DNA of 64,000 nucleotides from Novosphingobium indicum (GCF_014645195.1 NZ_BMLK01000008.1:162863-226862), one strand, 5' to 3'. Positions 53,847 to 63,038 are shown, counted from the first letter of the stretch. Notes: generated by a model from the sequence alone, not told the origin. A program made the numbers and translations.

Positions 53847-54689
53847 ATGGATCTTGATCGCTATTTCGCCCGTGTCGGCATGGAAAACCGGCCGGAAGCA
53901 ACCCCGGAGGGACTCGCCGTGCTGCAGGCCGCGCACCGGCAGGCGATCGGGTTCGAGAACCTCGATATTCCGCTCGGTCGCGGTATTCGCATCGACGGGG
54001 TGAGCGTGTTCGACAAGCTCGTTGCGAAAGAGCGCGGGGGCTACTGCTTCGAGCAGAACCGGCTCTACGCCGATGCGCTGACCGCGCTTGGCATTGCCAA
54101 CCGGCCCTTGCTGGCGCGCGTGCGGCTGGGCAATCCTATGGGCATCACCCCGCCGCGCACGCATGTGCTGTTGCTGGTGGAGCTGGATGGCAGGCAGTGG
54201 ATTGCCGATGCCGGGTTCGGCGGGAGCTTCGTTCCGCCCCTGTCGCTGGAAGACGGCGCCGAAGCGACTACGGCGGATGGCGCGGGTCACCGTTTGCGCA
54301 AGACGGGTATTGCCGGCTCGCTCGTCGGCGAATGGCTGCTCGAACGCGCAGGCCCGGCCAGCGCCACCGACGGCCGCAGCGCCCCGCATGGCGACTGGCA
54401 GCCGCAATATACCTTCGATCTGGGCGAAGTGGCACCTGACGATCTTGAACAGGGCAATCACTGGACCTCGACCCGCCCGGACACGCGCTTCACCACGCTG
54501 CGTGTCGCCAGCATCGCTTTGCCCGAGGGCTTCGCCGCGCTGACCGACCGACAGATGACCGTCTATTCCGGTGGGACCAGCGAAACGCGCACGATTGCCG
54601 ACGCAGCGGACTATGCCCGCACGCTGCGCGAGGTGTTTCGCATTGCCCTGGCCGAAGAGGACGCCGCGCGGCTGGGCCTTTTCGACTGA
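53847..54689 (+). CDS. Arylamine N-acetyltransferase
   Basis: 280 residues, the usual NAT length. Acetylates arylamines and hydrazines from acetyl-CoA. Catalytic triad: Cys67 in RGGYCFEQN, His106 in PPRTHVLLL, Asp121 in WIADAGFGG. MDLDRYFARVGMENRP opening and PLSLEDG loop are typical. The nearby dioxygenase and P450 support a xenobiotic-handling neighbourhood. Convergent with the P450 gene, four bases apart. Confidence 0.95.
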   Translation: MDLDRYFARVGMENRPEATPEGLAVLQAAHRQAIGFENLDIPLGRGIRIDGVSVFDKLVAKERGGYCFEQNRLYADALTALGIANRPLLARVRLGNPMGITPPRTHVLLLVELDGRQWIADAGFGGSFVPPLSLEDGAEATTADGAGHRLRKTGIAGSLVGEWLLERAGPASATDGRSAPHGDWQPQYTFDLGEVAPDDLEQGNHWTSTRPDTRFTTLRVASIALPEGFAALTDRQMTVYSGGTSETRTIADAADYARTLREVFRIALAEEDAARLGLFD

Positions 54690-54693
54690 GCGG

Positions 54694-55890
54694 TCAGTCC
54701 CAGGCGAGACGCAGGTCGGTGATCGCGCCGACATTGCCGGCCCGATAGGTCGGGCTGGTGCCTTCGCGTACGCGGAACGGCGGGATCGCGGCGAGCCATT
54801 CCTCAAGGAACAGAATCGCTTCCAGCCGCGCGAGGCCGGCGCCGACGCAGCGGTGTGCGCCCACGCCCATGGTCGTGTGGCGCACCGGCGACAGGGTGCG
54901 CTCGAAGTCCACGGAAAGCGGATTGTCGAAGCACTGCGGGTCGAGGTTGTGAATCGAGCTGTTGAGGTAGACGAGATCGCCTTCCTTCAGCGTCACCCCG
55001 TCCATCTCGACGTCGCGCACGACGTTGCGGGTGACGGAGACCATCGGATAGCGGCGCATCAGTTCATCCGCGGCCTGCGGGATGAGATCGGGTCGCTCGC
55101 GCAGAAGTGCCTGATCCTTCGGGTTGCGGGCGAGGTGGAGCGCGATGTTGCCGAACATCGAGACGACGGTGTCGAGCCCGCCGAAAAGCAGGTTGCGGCA
55201 CATGCGCTGGGCCTCGTCGAGCGTCCAGGGCCGCCCTTCGATGGGGATCGCGAGAATGCGGCTGAACAGGTCCGGCCCCTGATCGGCAAGGCGCTCCTCG
55301 ATGTAGGGGCGCAGGTAATCGTCGGCGGCATCGCGCAGCTGCTCGACGGTCATCGTGCCGTCGGGGCGGGTCAGCTGCTGGCCGAGCGGGCGCAGCTTCG
55401 CGCGGTCTTCGGTGGGCACGCCGATCAGCGTCAGGAAGACGTGGATCGGAACGATCTCGGCGAATTCCTGCATGAACTCGCAGCCCTGCCGGGGGCGCAG
55501 ATCGGCGATAAGGTCGCGCGTGACCTTCCGGATCACCGGCTCCATGGCCATCACGTGATTGTTGCCGAAGCCCTTCATGATCGCGGCCCGGAACGGCTTG
55601 TGCTCGGGCGCGTCCTGCTGCAGCGGAATGAAGCGCATGGCTTCACCGAGGCCGGGCGTGACCGCGAGCGCTTCGCTGGAGAACGCCTCCGCATCGCCCC
55701 AGATCTGGCGGGTCAGCTCGCCATCCGCCGCGATCCAGTGGCCGCCATTTCCGGTGGCCCAGAGCAGGCCCTGCTTGCCGCGCACCGTATTCCAGGCAGC
55801 GAAGTAGTCGCTTTCTCCGCCCGGAGGGGCGAAGACGTCGAATTCGATGACACGGTCTTCCGGAACGTTATCCGGACGCGTTTGCGCCAT
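54694..55890 (-). CDS. Cytochrome P450, CYP101 (P450cam)-like
   Basis: 398 residues from ATG 55890; the frame continues 26 codons upstream without family similarity. Whole C-terminal half resembles P450cam: I-helix LLFGGLDTVVSMFGNIALHLA with the acid-alcohol pair Asp240-Thr241, ExxR at Glu276-Arg279, and the haem loop HTTMGVGAHRCVG with the Cys348 ligand. The conserved Phe seven residues before that Cys (FGxGxHxC) is Met341 here. Novosphingobium carries several CYP101 enzymes that hydroxylate terpenoids. It needs ferredoxin and reductase, neither of which adjoins it. Confidence 0.94.
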   Translation of the reverse strand: MAQTRPDNVPEDRVIEFDVFAPPGGESDYFAAWNTVRGKQGLLWATGNGGHWIAADGELTRQIWGDAEAFSSEALAVTPGLGEAMRFIPLQQDAPEHKPFRAAIMKGFGNNHVMAMEPVIRKVTRDLIADLRPRQGCEFMQEFAEIVPIHVFLTLIGVPTEDRAKLRPLGQQLTRPDGTMTVEQLRDAADDYLRPYIEERLADQGPDLFSRILAIPIEGRPWTLDEAQRMCRNLLFGGLDTVVSMFGNIALHLARNPKDQALLRERPDLIPQAADELMRRYPMVSVTRNVVRDVEMDGVTLKEGDLVYLNSSIHNLDPQCFDNPLSVDFERTLSPVRHTTMGVGAHRCVGAGLARLEAILFLEEWLAAIPPFRVREGTSPTYRAGNVGAITDLRLAWD

Positions 55891-56001
55891 AGTTGCCACG
55901 GCCGCTGCTCTCCCATCCTTGTTTATCCGACGGGGAGCGTAAGAGGGCAGGGTGCGGCTGCAACTCACACTATGGACAGCGGGAAGCCCTGATTAACCGG
56001 A

Positions 56002-56508
56002 TTAGTCGGAGCGGCCCAATGCTTCGTCACGTCCGGTAAACCTGCCATTGTCCACGATCTCCTGGCGGTGATCGCGGGCGAACTGCAGGATCCATTCGGC
56101 ATAGTCGCGCAGCGCTTCGAACCGTTCGATGCTTTTCGCCTGAATACCAAGGTCTTCGGCGTGCATGAGCGGCATGTAGAGGAAGTGCCGCTGGCTAATC
56201 GCGAGCTGCTCGTCTTCGCCTGCCGCGATCCCATCGAGCGCAAGCTGCTGCGCCTTCGCGTCAGAGGCAAAGGCCTCTCCGGAGCCACGGTGGATGTGGC
56301 GGGAGAACTGGTCGAGCACGATGATGAGCGCCAGTCGCCCCAGCGGCGTTTCGGCCCAGTCGTCCAGCGCGCCGCTGCGGGCCTGTTCCAGCAAGGCGCC
56401 GAAGCGTTCGCGCACCAGCGGGTCGTTGCGCTCGCCGGCTTCGAACCAGTCCTTGGGGGTCAGTTCGCGGAACCAGAAATCGAGGACGTCGCGCTGCTGC
56501 GGGTTCAT
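56002..56508 (-). CDS. DUF924 family protein
   Basis: 168 residues. Begins MNPQQRDVLDFWFRELTPKDWFEAGERNDPLVRERFG and has RLALIIVLDQFSRHIHRGSGEAFASDAKAQQLALDGI, both DUF924 signatures, then FLYMPLMHAEDL. The family is helical and of unknown function. The usual C-terminus (GRFPHRN.xLGR plus 10-20 residues) is here GRFTGRDEALGRSD followed directly by a stop, so it is somewhat short with two conserved residues changed. Confidence 0.88.
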   Translation of the reverse strand: MNPQQRDVLDFWFRELTPKDWFEAGERNDPLVRERFGALLEQARSGALDDWAETPLGRLALIIVLDQFSRHIHRGSGEAFASDAKAQQLALDGIAAGEDEQLAISQRHFLYMPLMHAEDLGIQAKSIERFEALRDYAEWILQFARDHRQEIVDNGRFTGRDEALGRSD

Positions 56509-56567
56509 CGGGAGTTTCCTTCGCTGTGGGGCCTCTGGTCAACAGATGGCACGAAGGCAGGTTCCGC

Positions 56568-57095
56568 TCACACTTCCTTGAGGCGCGGCATCAGTTCCAC
56601 GAAGTTGCAGGGCCGGTTGCGGCTGTCGAGTTGCTCGGCGAGGATGCCGTCCCAGCCGTCCTTTACCGCGCCGTTGGAGCCGGGCAGGGCGAAGACGTAA
56701 GTGCCGCGCGCGACCACGGCCATGGCCCGGCTCTGCACGGTCGAGGTGCCGATGGTCTTGTAGGACAGCCAGCGGAACAGTTCGCCGAAGCCGGGAATTT
56801 CCTTGTCCTTGATCCGGTCGAGCGCTTCTGGCGTCACGTCGCGGCCAGTCAGGCCGGTACCGCCGGTCGAGACGATGGCGTCGATCTTGCGGTCGTCGAT
56901 CCAGTTGTTGAGCCGGTTGGCGATGCGCGCTGCATCGTCCTTCTCGATGGCGCGGGCGACCAGTTTGTGGCCGGCATCCTTGATGCGCTGGGCGAGAATA
57001 TCGCCCGAAGTGTCGTCCTCGGGGCCTCGGGTGTCGGAAACGGTCAGCAGGGCGATGTTGATCGGCTTGAAGGTCCGTTCCGTATCAATGGCCAC
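56568..57095 (-). CDS. moaB: Molybdenum cofactor biosynthesis protein B
   Basis: 175 residues from GTG 57095; GTGGCC overlaps the end of the slt gene by 11 bases, so translation is coupled. MoaB/Mog fold: NIALLTVSDTRGPEDDTSGDIL (12-33), AIVSTGGTGLTGRDVTPEAL (about 72-91), FALPGSNGAVKDGWDGIL near 145. Members bind molybdopterin and help adenylate it. No other mo-cofactor gene is in the window. Confidence 0.93.
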   Translation of the reverse strand: MAIDTERTFKPINIALLTVSDTRGPEDDTSGDILAQRIKDAGHKLVARAIEKDDAARIANRLNNWIDDRKIDAIVSTGGTGLTGRDVTPEALDRIKDKEIPGFGELFRWLSYKTIGTSTVQSRAMAVVARGTYVFALPGSNGAVKDGWDGILAEQLDSRNRPCNFVELMPRLKEV

Positions 57096-58887
57096 GCAAT
57101 ATCGCTCCGTTCGCTGCCATGCGAACCCCCTGCGATCCCGACAGCCCGGGGAAGGTGGGCCACATGTCCTGTGCCAGTGCCATGCGGCTTTCCGAAGGGC
57201 CGCCGGCCTGACGCTCGTACATCCAGTAGTTGCGCAGGACAATGTTCACGTAGCCGCGGGTTTCCCAGTAGGGTAGCGATTCCATCCACAGCAGCGGATC
57301 GCCATCGTCCTTCACTTCTGTGTTCCAGCGGGTGACGGGCGAGAGCCCTGCGTTGTAGGCGGCCATGACCTTGGGCAGCAGGCCTTGCGTTCCCGAGGAA
57401 TCCTTGAGCATCAGCAAGTGGCGCTGGCCGAAGGCGAGGTTTACTTCCGGATTGTTGAGATCGCGGGCCGAGCCCGAGACGCCGAGATCGCCAGCATGAT
57501 CCTTCGCGGCCGACGGCATGATCTGCATCAGGCCACGCGCTCCGGCAGGACTCACGACGCTGGTGCGGAACATCGATTCCTGCAGCGTGTGGGCGTAGAC
57601 CAGCGCGGGATCGACCTTCCAGCCGCCCACCGGCGTCCACTTCGGCGTCGGGAAGCGGGTCGCCGGTTCGGGCTTGCCGCCATAGGGCGCGTTGTAGGCC
57701 ATCCACAGCTGCGTCGAAGGCAGGCCGAGATCGCGGGCGAGGCGCGAGAGCGGTTCATACTGCGAGGCATCGCCGATGCGCGCCTGATGACGCAGCACTT
57801 CATCGGCCAGACCGTCTTCGCCGATCTCGGCGAGTTCGACGGCAGTACGCACATTGGTGTTCGTGCGCAGGTACTGCCAGTCGCGCTGGGTGAAGTCGGC
57901 TTCCGAGTGCTGTTCGGGCAGCTGCATGCCGAGCTGTTCCGCGGCAAGCATCCCGTAGAGCGTCTCGTCAAGCTTTGCGGCATCGCGCAGTACCTCGCCA
58001 GCCTTGTCGGGCCGACGCTGGCGGATGAAAGCACGGCTCTGCCAGTATTGCGCGGCCGTGGTCAGCTCATCGTTGGTGGATGTCTTCGCGCACTTGCCGA
58101 AGGCATCGGCAGCGCCGTCGAAGTCGCCCAAACGCCAGGCCGCGAGGCCTGCCGTCCACCAGGCCTCACCGACCCAGGGGCCGCTGCCGAGCGTGGCGAG
58201 CTGCGCCATCTGGTAGGCAGGGCCGTCCTGATTCTCGATGTAGTAGCTCCAGGCGACGCGCTGGCGCCATTCGGCGCGCGTCGCGTTGCTCAGGCTGGCA
58301 TCGATCCCGTCGAGCAGGACGCGGGCGCCCATCGGATCGTCGTTCTTGATGCGGTCGAGAATGCCGGCGGAAATTTCACCGGGCATCGTGCCGTCGTTGA
58401 TCGAGCCGGGCCGGGTGCGCTTGGGCATCGACGGCAGCCGGGCGAACTGCTGTTCGCTGGGCAGCGAGGGCACGGTATTGGCGCCGCGCTTGAGCGCGAG
58501 GCGGGTGATCTGGTCGGCGCCGGGCAGTTCAGTGCCGTGCGATAGCCAGCTTTCGAGATCGGGCAGTTCGATCTTGGGTGATCCGGCGGCGAGATAATAC
58601 TCGGCGCGGGCCTGCTGGTGGAGCGGGCCGTCCGGGCGGTCGGCCAGCAGGCGCTGCACCGTCGACCAGTCCTTCGAATCGATCGCGTCGAAGATCTGCT
58701 TGTAATAGGCGCGGTCGTCCTGGCTCAGCAGCGAGGGCACCGCCGTGCGATCCGCGCGCGTGCGGAAGTAGTCGACCGCCGCGCTGTTGGCGAAAGCAGG
58801 CGTTGCCGAGATCACCGCCGCAGCGGCAAGGCTCAGGCCCGCAAACCATTTTGCCCGTGAATTCGTCTTCAAAGTTTGTCCCCGCAT
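57085..58887 (-). CDS. slt: Soluble lytic murein transglycosylase
   Basis: 600 residues. Signal peptide 1-33 (SLAAAAVISATPAFA). A helical-repeat U-domain (about 40-430) precedes the lysozyme-like SLT domain (about 440-590). Catalytic Glu in TLQESMFRTSVVSPAGARGLMQIMPSAAKDHA, with the paired VMAAYNAGLSPVTRW motif downstream. It cleaves murein glycan with 1,6-anhydro ends in the periplasm. Complements the recycling enzymes at 16-18 kb. Operon with moaB downstream; the UDG-like gene is 45 bases upstream. Confidence 0.95.
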   Translation of the reverse strand: MRGQTLKTNSRAKWFAGLSLAAAAVISATPAFANSAAVDYFRTRADRTAVPSLLSQDDRAYYKQIFDAIDSKDWSTVQRLLADRPDGPLHQQARAEYYLAAGSPKIELPDLESWLSHGTELPGADQITRLALKRGANTVPSLPSEQQFARLPSMPKRTRPGSINDGTMPGEISAGILDRIKNDDPMGARVLLDGIDASLSNATRAEWRQRVAWSYYIENQDGPAYQMAQLATLGSGPWVGEAWWTAGLAAWRLGDFDGAADAFGKCAKTSTNDELTTAAQYWQSRAFIRQRRPDKAGEVLRDAAKLDETLYGMLAAEQLGMQLPEQHSEADFTQRDWQYLRTNTNVRTAVELAEIGEDGLADEVLRHQARIGDASQYEPLSRLARDLGLPSTQLWMAYNAPYGGKPEPATRFPTPKWTPVGGWKVDPALVYAHTLQESMFRTSVVSPAGARGLMQIMPSAAKDHAGDLGVSGSARDLNNPEVNLAFGQRHLLMLKDSSGTQGLLPKVMAAYNAGLSPVTRWNTEVKDDGDPLLWMESLPYWETRGYVNIVLRNYWMYERQAGGPSESRMALAQDMWPTFPGLSGSQGVRMAANGAILRGH

Positions 58888-58932
58888 AAAACGAGACCTC
58901 TGCTGGTTTTTCCCCGGGCGGCCGCCAGTCGT

Positions 58933-59685
58933 TCAGGCAGCGGTCCACTCGAGCCACGTTCTCCAGAGGACCGGCTTTGCGCGAGGTTGTCGCATCAGCG
59001 CCGGCAGGCCCCAGGAGGCAAGCATCGGTATCGTTCGCCCTTCTTGGTTAAATTGCCGTAAAACGGCAGGGCGTTGCGGCAATTCGTGGCCGATAAGCGG
59101 CAGGATGTTGCCGCCGAGCACAAGCAGGCGTTCGGGCGCGGCCAGGCTGATGTGATGGACGATTACTTGCCCGATTCCCTGTTGCATCAATACGTTCCAG
59201 TCGGGAGCCGGTTTGTGCCGGGGAAGGACGCTGGCAAGGTAGGCGTCCTCGCGCTTCAGGCCGAAGGCGGCGAGCATGGCATCGAGCAGCCGCCCCTCCG
59301 GTCCGCTGAGCAAAGCCTCGCTGTCTTCCGCCTCGGGTTCCTCCACCAGTACCATCAGCTTGGCTCCCGCCGCGCCCTGCGGCGCGATGCGCCCGCCGGA
59401 GCGGCCTTCGTCGAGCAGCGGTTCTGTCAGCCACCAGGGGACGAAAGCGGCCAGATCCTGCGGTAGCGCGGCGGGGTCGATCCGCGCCGGGCCCTCCTCG
59501 ACGGGGGCTGCTGGCGCGCGCTGAGGACGCCGTTCGGGCGTGCCGCGTTCGTCGCCTTCCGGTTCGGGCGGGGCCAACCATTCGCGCGGTTCGTCGAGGA
59601 AATGGTAATCGACGCCCGCATCGCGCCACCAGTCGAGCGCACCTGTGATATCGGCCAGAAAATCCGGATTTGCAGGGTCATCCAT
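58933..59685 (-). CDS. Degenerate uracil-DNA-glycosylase-superfamily protein
   Basis: 250 residues from ATG 59685. C-terminal part has a UDG-superfamily outline: KLMVLVEEPEAEDSEALLSGPEGRLLDAMLAAFGLKREDAYLASVLPRHKP (about 110-160) and APERLLVLGGNILPLIGHE. In active family 4/5 enzymes the first motif is GEAPG and four Cys hold an iron-sulfur cluster. Here it is VEEPE and the protein contains no Cys at all. The first 90 residues are Pro/Glu-rich. Probably not a working glycosylase of this type. Same strand as slt and moaB. Confidence 0.75.
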   Translation of the reverse strand: MDDPANPDFLADITGALDWWRDAGVDYHFLDEPREWLAPPEPEGDERGTPERRPQRAPAAPVEEGPARIDPAALPQDLAAFVPWWLTEPLLDEGRSGGRIAPQGAAGAKLMVLVEEPEAEDSEALLSGPEGRLLDAMLAAFGLKREDAYLASVLPRHKPAPDWNVLMQQGIGQVIVHHISLAAPERLLVLGGNILPLIGHELPQRPAVLRQFNQEGRTIPMLASWGLPALMRQPRAKPVLWRTWLEWTAA

Positions 59686-59784
59686 CGGAGCGGGTCTTGA
59701 CCTGCCGCGCGCAAGCAATCAAGGCACAAGGGGAAATTAATCGCGCGCCTAAATGGCCGGATACACAGGTTTCGGGGGTTACCC

Positions 59785-61434
59785 ATGATTGAACGCGAAG
59801 AGATGCCATTTGACGTCGTCATCGTCGGCGGTGGGCCTGCCGGCCTTGCCACTGCGATCCGGCTGAAGCAGGTCGACCCTGAACTGCAGGTCGTCGTTCT
59901 CGAAAAAGGCTCGGAAATCGGCGCGCACATCCTTTCGGGCGCGACTGTCGATCCCAAGGCGCTCGACGAGCTGCTGCCGACCTGGCGCGAGGACGGCTGC
60001 CCGCTGGCCGAGACCCCGGTGACCGACAACTGGCACTGGCATCTGACCAAGAAGGGCAAGTTCTCGCTGCCCCACCTGATCCAGCCGCCCTTCATGTCGA
60101 ACCATGGCAACTACACCGGCTCGCTCGGTAACCTGTGCCGCTGGCTGGCGGAAAAGGCGGAAGAGCTCGAAGTCGAGATATTCCCCGGATTCCCCGCTGC
60201 CGAAGTCCTCTATGACGACAACGGCGCGGTCATCGGCGTGCAGACCGGCGACATGGGCGTCGACCGCGAAGGCAACCCGAAGGACGACTTCCAGCCGGGC
60301 ATGAACCTGCTGGGCAAGTACACCGTCTTTTGCGAAGGCGCGCGCGGTCACCTGACCAAGCGGCTCAAGGCCAAGTACGACCTCGAAGCCGATTGCCAGC
60401 CGCAGATCTACGGCCTCGGTATCAAGGAACTGTGGGACATCGATCCCGACAAGCACGTTCCCGGCCGGGTGATCCACACGCAGGGCTGGCCGCTTTCGGA
60501 AAACGACGCCTGGGGCGGCGGCTTCCTCTACCATCAGGCCAATGGCCAGGTCGCGCTCGGCTTCGTCACCGCGCTCGATTACAAGAATCCCTACATCTAC
60601 CCGTTCGAGGAATTCCAGCGCTGGAAGACTCACCCGGAGATCAAGGCGATCCTCGAAGGCGCCAAGCGCGTTGCCTATGGTGCGCGCGCCATCAACGAGG
60701 GCGGCTGGCAGTCGGTGCCGCAGCTCGCGTTCCCGGGCGGCGTCCTCGCCGGGTGCTCGGCCGGATTCGTCAACGTTCCGCGCATCAAGGGCACGCACAC
60801 CGCGATGAAGAGCGGCATGCTCGCCGCCGAATCGATTGCCGCGGCGATCAAGGCGGGCCGCGAGCAGGACGCGCTGATGGAATACGATGCCGCCGTGCGC
60901 GACAGCTGGATCGCCAAGGAACTCAAGCTCGTGCAGAACGCCGAGCCGATGGTCGCCAAGTGGGGCGGCGAAATGGGTACGATCCTCGCCGGCGCCGACA
61001 TGTGGCTGCGCACGCTGTTCGGCTTCGGCCTCGCCAAGCCGATGAAGCATCACACCGATGCCTCGAACACGCAGCGCGCCGATCTCTACAAGCCGATCGA
61101 ATATCCCAAGCCCGATGGCGTCATCAGCTTCGACCGCCTGACGAGCGTCTCCTACTCGTTCACCAACCACGAGGAAGAGCAGCCCTGTCACCTGAAGCTG
61201 AAGGACCCGACGGTCCCGACCGAGATCAACCTGCCGGTCTATGCTGGCCCAGAGGCGCGCTATTGCCCTGCGGGCGTCTATGAGTTCGTCGATCCCGACG
61301 GCACCGGCGAGCGCCTGCAGATCAACGCGCAGAACTGCGTCCACTGCAAGACCTGCGACATCAAGGACCCGACCCAGAATATCGAATGGGTCACGCCCGA
61401 AGGCGGCGGAGGTCCGAACTATCCGAATATGTAA
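59785..61434 (+). CDS. Electron-transfer flavoprotein-ubiquinone oxidoreductase
   Basis: 549 residues, the full ETF-QO length. Passes electrons from ETF (fatty-acid and amino-acid dehydrogenases) to quinone at the inner membrane. FAD site VVIVGGGPAGLATAIRLKQ (12-30) and ubiquinone/membrane loop region near GWPLSENDAWGGGFLYHQANGQ. The C-terminal 4Fe-4S ferredoxin domain has CPAGVYEF and NCVHCKTCDIKDPTQNIEW. The ispE gene follows after a 25-base gap with a hairpin. Confidence 0.96.
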   Translation: MIEREEMPFDVVIVGGGPAGLATAIRLKQVDPELQVVVLEKGSEIGAHILSGATVDPKALDELLPTWREDGCPLAETPVTDNWHWHLTKKGKFSLPHLIQPPFMSNHGNYTGSLGNLCRWLAEKAEELEVEIFPGFPAAEVLYDDNGAVIGVQTGDMGVDREGNPKDDFQPGMNLLGKYTVFCEGARGHLTKRLKAKYDLEADCQPQIYGLGIKELWDIDPDKHVPGRVIHTQGWPLSENDAWGGGFLYHQANGQVALGFVTALDYKNPYIYPFEEFQRWKTHPEIKAILEGAKRVAYGARAINEGGWQSVPQLAFPGGVLAGCSAGFVNVPRIKGTHTAMKSGMLAAESIAAAIKAGREQDALMEYDAAVRDSWIAKELKLVQNAEPMVAKWGGEMGTILAGADMWLRTLFGFGLAKPMKHHTDASNTQRADLYKPIEYPKPDGVISFDRLTSVSYSFTNHEEEQPCHLKLKDPTVPTEINLPVYAGPEARYCPAGVYEFVDPDGTGERLQINAQNCVHCKTCDIKDPTQNIEWVTPEGGGGPNYPNM

Positions 61435-61455
61435 TCCTCCCCGAAACGGGGAGGA
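61435..61455 (+). promoter_or_regulatory. Hairpin sequestering the ispE ribosome-binding site
   Basis: TCCTCCCCG (61435-61443), AAA loop, CGGGGAGGA (61447-61455). The right arm is the ispE Shine-Dalgarno, four bases before the ATG. The left arm begins one base after the ETF-QO stop, so a terminating ribosome could open it. Confidence 0.65.
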
Positions 61456-61459
61456 TCGG

Positions 61460-62272
61460 ATGCAGACCGAAACCGCCTATGCCAAGATCAACCTCGCGCT
61501 GCATGTCCGCAGGCGGCGGGATGATGGCTATCACGAGCTGGAAACGCTGTTCGCTTTCGTCGATGATGGCGACCGGCTTTCGGCCGCTCCTGCCGATACC
61601 GATGCGCTGACGACGCTGGGCGAGTTTGCCGGCAGGATCGACGATCCTTTCGACAACATCGTCGCCAAGGCGCTGTCCGCCTTGCCGCATGGGCAGGGAT
61701 GGGCGGTGACGCTGGAAAAGCGGCTCCCGGTTGCCGCCGGGCTGGGCGGAGGCTCGGCCGATGCCGGTGCGGTGTTCCGCATGGTCGAGCGGGCTCAGGG
61801 CTTGCCGGAGGATTGGCATGCGCGCGCGGCGAAGCTGGGCGCGGATGTTCCGGCCTGCGTGCTGTCGCGTCCCTTGGTGGGAACGGGGACAGGCACGGAG
61901 TTGGAGGAAGTCGCGGTCAACGATCTCGCCGGTTGCCCGGTGCTGCTGGTGAACCCGCGTGAACCGGTGCCGACGGGACCGGTCTTCAAGGCGTGGGATC
62001 AGATCGATCGCGGGCCGATGCCGACCGGCAGCTTGCGCCAGATCGCGCTCGAAGGACGCAACGATCTGGAAGCGCCGGCCGTCACGATCTGCCCTGTCAT
62101 CGCCGATGTCCTGTCGGCGCTGAGGGACACTGGACCGTTCCTCGCCCGCATGTCGGGATCGGGGGCAACGTGCTTCGCGCTTTACGATAGCGAGGCGGAA
62201 TTGCAGGCGGCTGCGGAGAAAATCGCGAGCGACCGGCCCGGCTGGTGGCAAATGGCGGGCAAACTGCGTTAA
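61460..62272 (+). CDS. ispE: 4-diphosphocytidyl-2-C-methyl-D-erythritol kinase
   Basis: 270 residues. ATP-dependent step of the MEP isoprenoid pathway. GHMP-kinase fold: AYAKINLALHVRRRRDDGYHELETLF (6-31), PVAAGLGGGSADAGAVFRM (about 90-108) as the ATP loop, and the C-terminal ARMSGSGATCFALYDSE near 230. Usual length is 280-290. ATG 61460. The upstream hairpin suggests coupling to ETF-QO translation. The N-formylglutamate amidohydrolase gene follows 10 bases after. Confidence 0.95.
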   Translation: MQTETAYAKINLALHVRRRRDDGYHELETLFAFVDDGDRLSAAPADTDALTTLGEFAGRIDDPFDNIVAKALSALPHGQGWAVTLEKRLPVAAGLGGGSADAGAVFRMVERAQGLPEDWHARAAKLGADVPACVLSRPLVGTGTGTELEEVAVNDLAGCPVLLVNPREPVPTGPVFKAWDQIDRGPMPTGSLRQIALEGRNDLEAPAVTICPVIADVLSALRDTGPFLARMSGSGATCFALYDSEAELQAAAEKIASDRPGWWQMAGKLR

Positions 62273-62282
62273 GGTTACGGCC

Positions 62283-63020
62283 ATGCATGCTCCCCTGAAT
62301 TCCGAAGCCTTTCGCATCGTCGGCACCCCGCGTTTCGGCGGCATCCTTGTGGTGGCCGATCATGCCTCAAACCGCGTGCCTGAGGACATCGACCTCGGCA
62401 TCGCGCCAGAGCTGATGGATGAGCATATCGCCATCGACATCGGCGTCACCGGTATCGCCGAACATATGGCGAAGCGCGAAGGAACGGCGGCGCTGCTCGG
62501 CAATGTCAGCCGCCTCGTCTGCGATACCAACCGCACCGAGCAGGACCCGGCCTCCATCCCCGAAGCCAGCGACGGCCATACCATCCCGGGCAATATCGGC
62601 ATCGACCGCGAGGCGAGGCTGGCGCGGTTTCATCGTCCGTTTCACGACAAGCTGACCGAGCTGCTCGAAGGCACGCCGCCTGCGCTCACGCTGATCCTGC
62701 ACAGCTTCACCCCGTGCCTTGCCAGCAAGCCGGACGAAAAGCGCCCCTGGCACTGCGGACTGCTTTACGATCAGGACGATCGCGGCGCCCGCGCGGCCCA
62801 GCCGCTGCTCGAGGCCGAGGGGCTGACCGTCGGCGACCAGCTTCCCTATTCGGGCAAGATCTACAACGCCGCCATCGAACGCCACGTCGAGAGCGAGGGA
62901 CGCCCCTATCTCTACATCGAAATCCGGCAGGACCTCATCGCCGACGACGCGGGGCAGGCGGAGTGGGCAGAACGGATGACGCGCATCTGCAACCGGGTGG
63001 CTATCGAGATCGAAGGCTGA
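62283..63020 (+). CDS. N-formylglutamate amidohydrolase
   Basis: 245 residues. HutG-like family that releases formate from N-formylglutamate in histidine breakdown, though many members have other amide substrates. ILVVADHASNRVPEDIDLGIAPELMDEHIAIDIGVTGIAEHMA (about 22-64), VSRLVCDTNRTEQDP, and the metal-site region DRPYLYIEIRQDLIADD near 208. No hut genes are near. Ten bases after ispE on the same strand. Confidence 0.9.
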   Translation: MHAPLNSEAFRIVGTPRFGGILVVADHASNRVPEDIDLGIAPELMDEHIAIDIGVTGIAEHMAKREGTAALLGNVSRLVCDTNRTEQDPASIPEASDGHTIPGNIGIDREARLARFHRPFHDKLTELLEGTPPALTLILHSFTPCLASKPDEKRPWHCGLLYDQDDRGARAAQPLLEAEGLTVGDQLPYSGKIYNAAIERHVESEGRPYLYIEIRQDLIADDAGQAEWAERMTRICNRVAIEIEG

Positions 63021-63038
63021 GCCCAGCCGCGCCGGCGT

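Noticed and set aside
56002..56060. Frameshift truncating DUF924
   Set aside because: Other frames past the stop do not continue the family sequence; the protein is merely short at its end.
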